Positions 25,077 to 33,598 of a DNA stretch of 64,000 nt are shown in pieces. The stretch comes from Shouchella rhizosphaerae (lineage in GTDB: Bacteria; Bacillota; Bacilli; Bacillales; Bacillaceae_D), in the NCBI RefSeq assembly GCF_900142675.1, contig NZ_FRBS01000001.1, forward strand, positions 930,001 to 994,000, read 5' to 3'. A program made the position numbers and the translations under genes. The notes beneath the pieces are model-generated. The model saw nothing but the letters and a program-made list of their open reading frames with translations, did not search any database and was not told the DNA's origin. Within the stretch, counting starts at the first letter, position 1, and the number at the start of each line of letters is the position of its first letter.

Positions 25077-26660
25077 CTATTCATCTGAAAGCCACGTCCG
25101 CAAAAGCTTTGAAAAGTCTTCTGGTTGTTCTTTTGCAAGTCGGTTTAATTGCCGCATCTGCTTGCTCTCTTCTGTTTCTTCCGTCTCCATAAGTGGCTCA
25201 TCCTCTTGCTCTGGCTCTGGTTCTGCCGCCTCGTCTTGCTCTTCTGCTAAGTCAGCTGGTTCTCTTTTCCGGTATAACAGGACAGCTAGTATGATAATTA
25301 GCAAGACGAGTCCAGCAGCTACTGCGTAAATCCAGACCGGTATCGTTGCTGACGACGGCTGTTCCGCCTCTCCCGTTTCCGTTTGTGCGAATGGCATCGA
25401 TGTTACCACTACACGGTCACCAACATCCTGCTCTCCTTCTTCCTCGCCGTCATCTGGCAATGTCGTACGAATAATCGTTTCTAACATAGCCGTGATGTCT
25501 GCCGTTTGCTGAGGCGGCAATGCTTGCATCCCTTCTGGCGGGTTGACCATTACTTGAATTCCTAAATCGCGGATTTCATAAGGGCTTTCGATGATTTCCT
25601 TGTGGATCCGGTTAACTTCATAATTAATCCGCTCTTCCGTCCGCTCTGATTCAGAATCGCCACCGCCTGCTGCGCCGGTATAATTGGGAATCTCATCGCC
25701 TACACCAGCGACACCTTCCTCATTGCCTGTTGTTCCTTCATACATTTCGTTAATACGTTCAACACTGATTGCCAGTCCAGAAACCTCTTCTTCGTCAACT
25801 GGCTCAACTAAATCCTCGGTTCGCTGTTCTTGGGTAAAATCGATATCTGCCGTGACAGATACGATTGCATTTTCTGGCCCAACCACCGCACTTAAAAGTT
25901 GATTGATCGTTTGTTTTAAGTCCGACTCAATTTCTTGTTTAATTTCACGCTGTGATTGGAACGAGGCGGCAGGACTTGTTTCCTCTTCCTGGTATGTATA
26001 GTTATTGAACTGCGAATCGGATAATACAATATTTTCAATAGGCAAATTAGGTACACTTTTTGATATTAAATGATATAAGGCTTTCACTTGCGACGAATCG
26101 AGCGTATACCCCGGCTCTAACTGCAACACTACAGCAGCAGTCGAACTTTCTTGGCCTGAATTCAGCCAGACGCTTTCTTCAGGGAGCGTAATGATGACAT
26201 TCGCTTGCTCGACGCCTTGGACGCCCCTTATCAATTCGGCAAGCTCCGTTTGCATAAGGGATCGTTCGATAACGGTAAACTCATTATCGGTCATCCCAAA
26301 ACCCATTTGGTTTTGAAAAAACGCATAATCGATGCTGCCGCTTTTAGGCAGCCCCTCAGCGGCGAGGTCAACTTTCAACCGATCTACATCCGCCTCAGGC
26401 ACGTGTATGGTGGTGCCGTCATTTGAAACGCGGGCAGCCACCCCTCGTTGTTCGAGCGCTTCTTGTATTTGGCCAGCCTCGGCCAATGTCAATTGGCTAT
26501 ATAAAGGCGCATAATTCGTTCGGAATAAAAGAGCCGCAGCCAGTGCAATCGCTAATAAAAGTAGTAAAACAACGGAAATAACTGCACTTTTTCGCAGCGT
26601 ACTGCTCTCTGTCCAAAACGTTTGCACCTGGTTCTTGAATTGCTTCGCTTTCTCCTTCAT
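25077..26660 (-). CDS. fliF: Flagellar MS-ring protein FliF
   Basis: Forms the membrane-embedded MS ring on which the motor assembles. A first membrane helix (about residues 25-46, SAVISVVLLLLLAIALAAALLF) precedes the ring-building motifs (APLYSQLTLAEAGQIQEALE; RGVQGVEQANVIITLPEESVW). A second helix (IPVWIYAVAAGLVLLIIILAVLLY, about residues 440-465) precedes an acidic linker and the C-terminal FliG-binding peptide. The 527 residues match the Bacillus protein. Confidence 0.96.
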   Translation of the reverse strand: MKEKAKQFKNQVQTFWTESSTLRKSAVISVVLLLLLAIALAAALLFRTNYAPLYSQLTLAEAGQIQEALEQRGVAARVSNDGTTIHVPEADVDRLKVDLAAEGLPKSGSIDYAFFQNQMGFGMTDNEFTVIERSLMQTELAELIRGVQGVEQANVIITLPEESVWLNSGQESSTAAVVLQLEPGYTLDSSQVKALYHLISKSVPNLPIENIVLSDSQFNNYTYQEEETSPAASFQSQREIKQEIESDLKQTINQLLSAVVGPENAIVSVTADIDFTQEQRTEDLVEPVDEEEVSGLAISVERINEMYEGTTGNEEGVAGVGDEIPNYTGAAGGGDSESERTEERINYEVNRIHKEIIESPYEIRDLGIQVMVNPPEGMQALPPQQTADITAMLETIIRTTLPDDGEEEGEQDVGDRVVVTSMPFAQTETGEAEQPSSATIPVWIYAVAAGLVLLIIILAVLLYRKREPADLAEEQDEAAEPEPEQEDEPLMETEETEESKQMRQLNRLAKEQPEDFSKLLRTWLSDE

Positions 26661-26694
26661 GGCGCCTCCGCTTGCATCTCGCCTTTCAGGCGGC

Positions 26695-26991
26695 TTAAAT
26701 TTGCATTCTCATCATTTCCTGATACGCTTCTACTGCTTTATTCCGTACTTCTAGCGCGGCTTGCATTGAAACCGATGCCTTGCTCGCCGCAATCATGACA
26801 TCATGCACGTCAATCGGTTCTTGTTTAACAAGTGCTTGTGTTGCTTCACTTGAAGCAAGCTGATCTTGGTTGACTGAATGGAGAGCATTCAATAAAGCCG
26901 ACTTAAAATCGGCGCCTTTGCTGGTTACTTCCGTTTTGCCAGCTTGTGTAGCGAGCGGTTGAAGAAGTGGCTGCATCGCTTCAATTGTCAT
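26695..26991 (-). CDS. fliE: Flagellar hook-basal body protein FliE
   Basis: Adaptor between the MS ring and the rod. It has 98 residues with the conserved C-terminal helix pair (VHDVMIAASKASVSMQAALEVRNKAVEAYQEMMRMQI). Length and position (flgC-fliE-fliF) are canonical. Confidence 0.95.
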   Translation of the reverse strand: MTIEAMQPLLQPLATQAGKTEVTSKGADFKSALLNALHSVNQDQLASSEATQALVKQEPIDVHDVMIAASKASVSMQAALEVRNKAVEAYQEMMRMQI

Positions 26992-27007
26992 CTTTCCTCA
27001 TCCTCCT

Positions 27008-27454
27008 TTAACGACCTATTTCCAGTGCTTTCATGACCATCCCTTTGCTAGCTTGAAGCGCTGTGACATTTGCTTCATAGGACCTCGTTGCACTTGTAAT
27101 GTCGACCATTTCTCTTGCAATCTCAACATTTGGTTTCGAGACATACCCATCTTCATTTGCATCAGGATGGGCGGGGTCATAAACAAGAGTGGCCGGTGTA
27201 GGATCGCGGACAATTTGTTTTGCTACAACTCCCTGATCAAGCTCGGCCGTTGCTTTTTGCAGATCTGACGAAAAGCGCCCCATTGACGTCGGTCCTTGGA
27301 CAACCATTCGCCGCTGGTAAGGCTGCCATTCGCCATTTACACGCTCGGCCCTTGTTGTATCTGCATTAGCAATGTTGCTTGCTGCTACATCCATTCGCAA
27401 TCGCTGTAGTGTCAGTCCTGATCCAGATACGTTCATGCTTGAAAACATCGTCAT
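27008..27454 (-). CDS. flgC: Flagellar proximal rod protein FlgC
   Basis: Rod subunit. The N-terminal motif is SGSGLTLQRLRMDVAASNIANADTTRAE and the C-terminal motif is VEIAREMVDITSATRSYEANVTALQASKGMVMKALEIGR, both typical of rod/hook proteins. The ATG at 27454 follows GGAGG with 8-nt spacing. The 148 residues are normal. Confidence 0.96.
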   Translation of the reverse strand: MTMFSSMNVSGSGLTLQRLRMDVAASNIANADTTRAERVNGEWQPYQRRMVVQGPTSMGRFSSDLQKATAELDQGVVAKQIVRDPTPATLVYDPAHPDANEDGYVSKPNVEIAREMVDITSATRSYEANVTALQASKGMVMKALEIGR

Positions 27455-27466
27455 ATGCCATTCCTC

Positions 27467-27862
27467 CTATTTGCCACCTTTAATTGCTGTTTCAAGCGAT
27501 TGAAAGCTTCCACTAATTCGGTCAACGAGTGCATTGTAATAAAGTTGATTTTTCGCCATTTCGGTCATTTGCTTATCAACGTCGACGCTGTTCCCATTGT
27601 GGTTGTATAGCTCTCCCTTTTCCCGTAATGAAACAACGCCATTCCCAGGAAGCGGAAAAGACAAATGGCGCTCGTCTGTCCGCTTCGCTTGCAAGTGTCC
27701 CGTTTTTTCCCCGACAGCCTGTAAAACTTGGTCAAAAGACACGGTTTTCTCTTTAAAATTAGGTGTGTCGACATTTGCTAGATTTGTTGAGATCGCTTTT
27801 TGTTTCGTCGACGAGTAGCGTATGCCTTCTTCAAGCGCCGCAATTGTACTAGTAACGAACAA
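27467..27862 (-). CDS. flgB: Flagellar proximal rod protein FlgB
   Basis: First gene of the flagellar/chemotaxis operon. The family pattern is visible in LEEGIRYSSTKQKAISTNLANVDTPNFKEKTVSFDQVL and the C-terminal VDVDKQMTEMAKNQLYYNALVDRISGSFQSLETAIKG. The start is TTG at 27862 with a strong AAAGGAGGGAG 7 nt upstream. The 131 residues are normal. Confidence 0.95.
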   Translation of the reverse strand: MFVTSTIAALEEGIRYSSTKQKAISTNLANVDTPNFKEKTVSFDQVLQAVGEKTGHLQAKRTDERHLSFPLPGNGVVSLREKGELYNHNGNSVDVDKQMTEMAKNQLYYNALVDRISGSFQSLETAIKGGK

Positions 27863-28300
27863 CTGTCTCCCTCCTTTTACTCATGTCTTTTCTCATAAAA
27901 ACAGGAAAGATTAAGCACTATTTCCCATGTTTAGCCCTGATAAAATTTTACTAGTTTTTGAGATGTTTGTCTAAGCTCATTTGAGATTTATATATAATTA
28001 AGTCTAATGTACCACTATTAGGAGTGATTTTAGTCCCGATAAACGTTATAATGTCACTGTTTTTAGGACTTTAGACTCTTGGTTCAATTGTCATTTTTAC
28101 TAGTTTATTGGAAAGAAAGTTTTTAGCTGGAACTGGGCATTAATGCCCTTTTCGAACATATCTCCCTCTTTTCCCTACCTAACTTTGTTACTTTTTAGGA
28201 ATTTGGTCCCTTTATCGACGTTACATATCGACTGAACACTTGAAACAACACCCTACTCTAGGTCCTTCTTTCTAGTTGAAAAAGAGCACATCAGCAAAAC
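27863..28300. promoter_or_regulatory. Non-coding control region upstream of the flagellar operon
   Basis: This AT-rich stretch between the codY terminator and flgB has no credible gene in either strand. It holds a sigma-A promoter (27945-27973) and, further upstream, GTCGATAT (28225-28232 on the minus strand), which matches 7 of 8 bases of the sigma-D -10 GCCGATAT but lacks a TAAA -35 at the usual distance. In B. subtilis the same interval carries both sigma-A and sigma-D promoters and CodY sites. I could not find a convincing CodY box. Confidence 0.6.
27945..27973 (-). promoter_or_regulatory. Candidate sigma-A promoter for the flgB operon
   Basis: TAGACA (27973-27968), an exact 17-nt spacer and TAAAAT (27950-27945): five of six matches in each hexamer. 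The predicted transcript begins about 75 nt before the flgB start codon. Confidence 0.65.
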
Positions 28301-28334
28301 AAAAAACCACCCGTCCTCCATCGGACGGGTGGTT
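28301..28334 (-). terminator. Terminator after codY
   Basis: A perfect 12-bp stem (28305-28316 with 28323-28334) with a 6-base loop is followed by a U-run in the minus-strand transcript. It insulates the flagellar operon from the codY operon. Confidence 0.92.
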
Positions 28335-28375
28335 CCCAGACTATCGAGCAGTCTGATTGCTTTATAAAATTGGGC

Positions 28376-29155
28376 TTAGTCTTCTTTCATGCGCTCTAGT
28401 TCTAACAGAAACTTGTCATTAAGCACTTTAATGTAAGTGCCTTTCATTCCTAAAGAACGAGACTCGATGACACCTGCACTTTCAAGTTTACGCAAGGCAT
28501 TAACGATAACAGAACGGGTAATGCCAACACGGTCAGCGATTTTGCTTGCTACAAGCAATCCTTCTCTGCCGTCAAGCTCCTCAAAAATATGTTCAACTGC
28601 TTCCAGCTCACTATACGACAGTGAACTGATCGCCATTTGTACAACAGCTTTGCTGCGCGCTTCTTCTTCAATTTCTTGAGTCTTTTCATGGAGAATTTCC
28701 ATGCCGACAACCGTTGCACCATATTCAGCCAAGATCAAATCATCATCGCTAAAAGAGCGGTTTAAACGGGATAGAATCAACGTGCCAAGACGTTGACCGC
28801 CACCTTTAATTGGCACAATTGTCGTCAAGCCATTTTTAAAGATGTCACGGTTTTCAACAGGAAACGCCGTATACTCGCTGTCTACATCAATATTGGCAGA
28901 AGTGTCCTCAATTTTAAATAGGCCATCTGTATACTCTTCTGGGAACTGGCGTTCGTCGAGCATTTTTTTCATGCGGTCATTCTCAATCTCTTCTTCAATA
29001 GAGAAACCGAGCAATTTACCACGGCGGCTAACGACAAAGACGTTAGAGCCAATCGCTTCACGCAACGTCATCGCCATTTCGCGGAAATTGACGTGTTGTC
29101 CGCTTGTTTTCTGCAGCATTTCATTAATCTTTCTTGTTCTTGTAAGTAAATCCAT
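28376..29155 (-). CDS. codY: GTP- and branched-chain-amino-acid-sensing repressor CodY
   Basis: Global regulator of stationary-phase, nitrogen and motility genes. The N-terminal GAF-type sensor domain binds isoleucine, leucine and valine. The C-terminal winged helix is visible in [43 protein letters not shown]. Its 259 residues equal B. subtilis CodY. It ends the trmFO/xerC-hslV-hslU-codY group and is followed by a strong terminator. The motility operon next door is a known CodY target in B. subtilis. Confidence 0.98.
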   Translation of the reverse strand: MDLLTRTRKINEMLQKTSGQHVNFREMAMTLREAIGSNVFVVSRRGKLLGFSIEEEIENDRMKKMLDERQFPEEYTDGLFKIEDTSANIDVDSEYTAFPVENRDIFKNGLTTIVPIKGGGQRLGTLILSRLNRSFSDDDLILAEYGATVVGMEILHEKTQEIEEEARSKAVVQMAISSLSYSELEAVEHIFEELDGREGLLVASKIADRVGITRSVIVNALRKLESAGVIESRSLGMKGTYIKVLNDKFLLELERMKED

Positions 29156-29180
29156 TCCTACATCTCTCCTTTGTTTGCTA

Positions 29181-30572
29181 TTACAATATAAATTGGCTCA
29201 AATCGCGGTTTTTTGCAATGGAACCTAGTTTTTCTTCGACATACTGTTCAGTGATTTCAAGTGTCTCCAAGTGAATATCGGCTGCTTCAAAGGACAAATC
29301 TTCAAGCAATTTTTCTAGCAACGTATGCAAACGACGCGCTCCGATGTTTTCTGTTTCTTGGTTCACTTCGCTCGCAATCGTCGCAATCTTACGAACAGCT
29401 TCGTCTGAAAACTTCATTTCTATACCTTCGGTCTGCAAAAGTGCTTCATATTGCTTTGTCAATGCGTTGTCCGGTTCTACTAAAATGCGGACAAAATCAT
29501 CGACAGAAAGACTTTGCAGTTCGACCCTAATTGGAAAGCGCCCTTGCAATTCCGGAATTAAATCTGCAGGTTTGGCCATATGAAAAGCGCCTGCTGCAAT
29601 AAAAAGGATATGGTCCGTTTTCACAGCACCGTATTTTGTCACGACAGTCGAACCTTCTACAATAGGCAAAATGTCGCGTTGGACACCTTCTCGAGAAACA
29701 TTGGCCCCTTGATCGTTTTTTCCAGCCACTTTATCAATTTCATCGATAAAGATGATCCCGAGCTGTTCCGCTCGTGTAATCGCTTCCTGTGTGACATCAT
29801 CCATATCGATTAGTTTTTGTGCTTCTTCTTCAGCGAGTACACCACGGGCTTCGGCTACTGTCATGCGGCGTTTTTTCTTTTTCTTCGGCATCATGTTTGA
29901 TAGCATCTCTTGCATATTCATGCCCATTTGTTCCATACCCGCCCCGCCTTGAAACAAATCCATAAAACCATGATTTTGTTCTGTCACTTCAACCGTAACG
30001 GTGCGCTCTTCCAACTCGCCTTGCTTTAGCTTTTCCGCCATTTTTCTTTTTAAATTGGCACGGGTCAGTTCCTCTTCTCCGTCTTCCTCCTCCTCTTTAT
30101 CCGGCTGGCTAAAGAGCATTTCAAACGGATTTTTATAATTGGTTTCCTTTTTCATGGAAGGGACAAGAAGTTCGATAAGCCGTTTGTCAGCCAACTGTTT
30201 CGCTTCGTCTTTTACGAGTGCGACTCGCTCTTCTTTGACAAGACGGACACTTGACTCGACCAAATCGCGCACCATGGACTCCACGTCGCGGCCGACATAG
30301 CCGACTTCCGTAAACTTTGTGGCCTCCACCTTAATAAACGGCGCGCCTACAAGTTTTGCAAGCCTTCTGGCAATTTCCGTTTTACCGACGCCAGTAGGAC
30401 CAATCATTAAAATGTTTTTCGGAGTAATTTCCTCCCTCATGGAAGGATCAAGCTTTGTACGACGATAGCGATTACGCAGTGCAACAGCAACAGATCGTTT
30501 TGCCCCGTCTTGCCCGACAATGTATTGGTTCAACCGCTCGACAATTTCCCGAGGCGTCAATGTGCTTGTCAT
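29181..30572 (-). CDS. hslU: HslU/ClpY ATPase subunit of the HslUV protease
   Basis: AAA+ unfoldase that feeds the HslV peptidase. It has Walker [17 protein letters not shown], the GYVGRDVE pore loop, the intermediate domain rich in Lys/Glu, Walker [10 protein letters not shown] and the C-terminal HslV-docking end (NRDLSQFIL). The ATG at 30572 follows GGAGG; the upstream TTG at 30587 overlaps that site. The 463 residues match ClpY (467). Confidence 0.97.
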   Translation of the reverse strand: MTSTLTPREIVERLNQYIVGQDGAKRSVAVALRNRYRRTKLDPSMREEITPKNILMIGPTGVGKTEIARRLAKLVGAPFIKVEATKFTEVGYVGRDVESMVRDLVESSVRLVKEERVALVKDEAKQLADKRLIELLVPSMKKETNYKNPFEMLFSQPDKEEEEDGEEELTRANLKRKMAEKLKQGELEERTVTVEVTEQNHGFMDLFQGGAGMEQMGMNMQEMLSNMMPKKKKKRRMTVAEARGVLAEEEAQKLIDMDDVTQEAITRAEQLGIIFIDEIDKVAGKNDQGANVSREGVQRDILPIVEGSTVVTKYGAVKTDHILFIAAGAFHMAKPADLIPELQGRFPIRVELQSLSVDDFVRILVEPDNALTKQYEALLQTEGIEMKFSDEAVRKIATIASEVNQETENIGARRLHTLLEKLLEDLSFEAADIHLETLEITEQYVEEKLGSIAKNRDLSQFIL

Positions 30573-30597
30573 TGCTTTACCCTCCAATCGTTCATCA

Positions 30598-31143
30598 TCA
30601 CTCTGTCAGTTCCTCTACGACAATTTGGTCATTTGTATACACACAAATTTCTCCTGCCGTTTCAAGGGCAGCTACGGCGATTTCACGTGCGCTCAACCCA
30701 GGGGCATGGCGCTTTAGCGCACGTCCTGCACTCAGTGCGTAATTTCCTCCAGAGCCAATAGCGAGAATCCCGTCGTCAGGCTGGATCACTTCTCCTGTTC
30801 CCGAAATTAGAAGCAAAGCCTGTTTATCCATCACAATTAGCATCGCCTCAAGTTTTCGTAACACCCGGTCGCTGCGCCACTCCTTTGCTAGCTCGACAGA
30901 AGCGCGCTGCAAATTGCCATTGTATTCTTCCAGTTTCGCTTCAAACTTTTCGAACAATGTAAAAGCATCAGCAACTGAACCAGCAAAGCCTGCAAGAACG
31001 TTATTATGGTATAGCCTGCGGACTTTGCGTGCGGTATGTTTCATCACCACAGCATTCCCAAACGTCACTTGGCCGTCGCCAGCCATAGCAAACCCGCCAT
31101 TATGGGCAATCGCAAAAATCGTTGTTGCGTGGAAACCCTCCAT
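30598..31143 (-). CDS. hslV: HslV/ClpQ peptidase subunit of the HslUV protease
   Basis: Proteasome-beta-like peptidase. The sequence [26 protein letters not shown] and [11 protein letters not shown] is characteristic. With the ATG at 31143 (GGAG 9 nt upstream) the protein is 181 residues and starts MEGFHATT. B. subtilis ClpQ is reported as an N-terminal serine protease starting MSSFHATT; here that Ser is missing. The nucleophile is therefore more likely the conserved Thr at residue 7, exposed by processing, as in other HslV proteins. This reassignment is inference. Confidence 0.95.
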   Translation of the reverse strand: MEGFHATTIFAIAHNGGFAMAGDGQVTFGNAVVMKHTARKVRRLYHNNVLAGFAGSVADAFTLFEKFEAKLEEYNGNLQRASVELAKEWRSDRVLRKLEAMLIVMDKQALLLISGTGEVIQPDDGILAIGSGGNYALSAGRALKRHAPGLSAREIAVAALETAGEICVYTNDQIVVEELTE

Positions 31144-31167
31144 TGTCAAACGCTCCTTTTTATAAAC

Positions 31168-32076
31168 TTAGGCTCGCGGATGGGCGCCTTTATAAACGGC
31201 ATAGAGCCGCTCCTTGCTTACATGTGTATAAACTTGTGTCGTCTTAAGCGATTGGTGGCCTAGCAACTCTTGGACAGCGCGCAAGTCAGCACCAGCATTA
31301 AGCAAATGGGTCGCAAAGGAATGGCGAATCGCATGTGGGCTTATTTTTTTCTGCATAGCCGCTTCGTCCAGCCTTTTTTCCACAATCTTCCGAATGCTCC
31401 GATCACTTAACGCTCCTCCACGATAGTTCAAAAACAAATGGGAAGTCGGATCGTTTGCACGGAGTAGCTTAGGACGCGCCTCGTGTATGTACGATTCAAC
31501 AGCGCTAACAGCCATTTTCCCTACTGGAACATACCGCTCTTTGCGGCCTTTTCCAAAAACACGTACCGTCTCGCTTACTCGATCCCACTGGTCAAGTGCC
31601 AACATGCTGCATTCCGAAACACGCATTCCCGTTGCATACAGCAACTCGATGATCGCCTTATCACGCTTTTCGAGAGGCTTATTTGCTGGAAGCGCTAAAA
31701 GCCAATGCTCCATTTCTTCTTCATAGAGGAAAGTAGGCAAACGTGTTTTTTGTTTAGGCAAATGCGTGTGCAAGAAAGGGTTTTCGCTAATATGCCCTTC
31801 TTCCATTAAGAATTTCCCAAAGCTTCTAAGCGCCGACAATTTTCTTGCGATCGATTTTCTCGCATACTTCTTATCGACAAGCTCGCTTATAAAAAGGCGG
31901 ACATCTTGGTGCTTTACGTCTTTTATCTCGGCAATGCCCGCTGCCGACATAAATGCGGCGAATTGCTGTACGTCTTTTCGATAGTGGTCGATTGTCCATT
32001 TTGAACCGTTCTTTTCGACTTGGACATAGCGGACAAATTGGTCAATCAAAAGCCGTTCAGATAATTCCACATTCAT
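31168..32076 (-). CDS. xerC: Site-specific tyrosine recombinase XerC (CodV)
   Basis: Resolves chromosome dimers at dif with XerD. The N-terminal SAM-like domain is followed by a catalytic domain with Arg in ATGMRVSE, HAIRHSFATHLL (His and second Arg), LGHQSLKTTQ and the nucleophile Tyr in VYTHVSKERL. The 302 residues are normal. It is in the standard trmFO-xerC-hslVU-codY cluster. This is a housekeeping recombinase, not a phage integrase. Confidence 0.97.
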   Translation of the reverse strand: MNVELSERLLIDQFVRYVQVEKNGSKWTIDHYRKDVQQFAAFMSAAGIAEIKDVKHQDVRLFISELVDKKYARKSIARKLSALRSFGKFLMEEGHISENPFLHTHLPKQKTRLPTFLYEEEMEHWLLALPANKPLEKRDKAIIELLYATGMRVSECSMLALDQWDRVSETVRVFGKGRKERYVPVGKMAVSAVESYIHEARPKLLRANDPTSHLFLNYRGGALSDRSIRKIVEKRLDEAAMQKKISPHAIRHSFATHLLNAGADLRAVQELLGHQSLKTTQVYTHVSKERLYAVYKGAHPRA

Positions 32077-32134
32077 GCCTCCCTCTTAGAACTAATAAAT
32101 TTTACCATAGTACAAGAGGGAGAAGCAACTGATG

Positions 32135-33445
32135 TCACACTTCTTTCATAAAATTCTGAATCGACTCCAACGCACGCTTAGCTAGCGCCTCATAGCGTTC
32201 TTTTTTCGCTTTTATACGAACATTAAGCGGTGGAACAAGACCAAAGTTCGCATTCATAGGCTGGAATGTTTTCGCATTAGCATTTGTAATATAGGCAGCC
32301 ATACTACCGATCATCGTTTCCTCAGGAAAAACAGCAAGCTCCTGGCTTTGCGTCCATTTAAAAGCGTTAATGCCTGCAACCAATCCTGCTGCCGCTGACT
32401 CTACATACCCTTCAACCCCTGTCATCTGTCCTGCAAAGAACAAATCACTGCGTTTCTTCGATTGGTAGGTCGGCTTTAACAAGTTAGGGGAATTTAAAAA
32501 CGTATTTCTATGCATAACCCCATAGCGGACAATATCAGCGTTTTCCAAACCAGGAATCATGCGGATCACTTCTTTTTGCGGGCCCCATTTTAAATGCGTT
32601 TGGAAACCAACCATATTGTACAATGTTCCGGAAGAATTGTCTTGCCGTAACTGCACGACAGCAAAAGGGCGCTTCCCTGTTTTCGGATCTTCTAGTCCAA
32701 CTGGCTTTAATGGTCCAAACAGCATCGTTTTCTTGCCACGGGAAGCCATCACTTCAATTGGCATGCAGCCTTCGAAAAAAATGTCTTTTTCAAATTCTCG
32801 CAGCGGAACGGTTTCCGCTTCAATCAATGCTTGGTAGAATCGATCAAATTCTTCTTCTGTCATTGGACAGTTGAGATAGGCAGCCTCCCCTTTGTCATAA
32901 CGGCTTTTTAAGTAGACTTTGTCGCGGTCTATCGTTTCGGCGTCAATGATAGGGGCAGCAGCGTCATAGAAATATAAATATTCTTCGCCGCTAAATGCCT
33001 TTAATTGTTCCGCCAATGCTTCAGAAGTGAGTGGACCGGTAGCAATAATCGTCGGGCCTTCAGGTATTTCAGTCACTTCCTCCTGGACGACTGTTACGTT
33101 TGGATGGCCTTTGACATATTCGGTGACTTTGCCAGCAAAATCATGGCGGTCTACAGCAAGGGCGCCACCAGCAGGAACGGCTGCTTCATCAGCTGCTTTA
33201 ATAATGACTGAATCAAGATGGCGCATTTCCTCTTTCAGCACGCCGACAGCATTGGCAAGTGAGTTGCCCCTTAACGAATTGCTGCATACAAGTTCGGCAA
33301 ACTTGTCCGTATGATGAGCAGGCGTTTGTTTCACCGGTCTCATTTCATAGAGCCGAACATGGCCTCCTCGTTTCGCTATTTGCCAAGCCGCTTCGCTACC
33401 AGCGAGACCAGCCCCTATTACATTTATCGACTGTTTATGCGTCAT
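32135..33445 (-). CDS. trmFO: Folate/FAD-dependent tRNA (uracil-54-C5)-methyltransferase TrmFO
   Basis: Makes ribothymidine-54 in the tRNA T-loop using methylene-tetrahydrofolate. The FAD-binding N-terminus is [21 protein letters not shown], followed by CSNSLRGN and the GGALAVDR loop typical of Gid/TrmFO. The 436 residues match the family. It has its own good promoter and a leader with a stable hairpin. Confidence 0.97.
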   Translation of the reverse strand: MTHKQSINVIGAGLAGSEAAWQIAKRGGHVRLYEMRPVKQTPAHHTDKFAELVCSNSLRGNSLANAVGVLKEEMRHLDSVIIKAADEAAVPAGGALAVDRHDFAGKVTEYVKGHPNVTVVQEEVTEIPEGPTIIATGPLTSEALAEQLKAFSGEEYLYFYDAAAPIIDAETIDRDKVYLKSRYDKGEAAYLNCPMTEEEFDRFYQALIEAETVPLREFEKDIFFEGCMPIEVMASRGKKTMLFGPLKPVGLEDPKTGKRPFAVVQLRQDNSSGTLYNMVGFQTHLKWGPQKEVIRMIPGLENADIVRYGVMHRNTFLNSPNLLKPTYQSKKRSDLFFAGQMTGVEGYVESAAAGLVAGINAFKWTQSQELAVFPEETMIGSMAAYITNANAKTFQPMNANFGLVPPLNVRIKAKKERYEALAKRALESIQNFMKEV

Positions 33446-33488
33446 TTAAACAAATGCTCCTTTTTCCCGACAATCATTTCACACAAAT

Positions 33489-33515
33489 GCCTCCACTCCT
33501 TAGCAGAGTGAAGGC
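33489..33515 (-). promoter_or_regulatory. Stable hairpin in the trmFO leader
   Basis: A 10-bp stem with one G-U pair (33489-33498 with 33506-33515) and a 7-base loop lies in the predicted 5' untranslated RNA. There is no U-run after it, so it is not a terminator. Its role is unknown; mRNA stability or translation control are possible. Confidence 0.6.
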
Positions 33516-33535
33516 TTTCATCATCAAGTACCCCT

Positions 33536-33564
33536 ATCATAGTATCTTTCTAGCTTGATTTCAA
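33536..33564 (-). promoter_or_regulatory. Sigma-A promoter for trmFO
   Basis: TTGAAA (33564-33559), a 17-nt spacer and TATGAT (33541-33536). It lies just after the topA stop. Confidence 0.8.
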
Positions 33565-33598
33565 CTAATAGCATTCGCTAAAGCCTTTTTTCGACAAA

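Noticed and set aside
31168-32076. Phage or integron integrase as a sign of a mobile element
   Set aside because: Sequence and context (trmFO-xerC-hslVU-codY) identify the housekeeping XerC recombinase.
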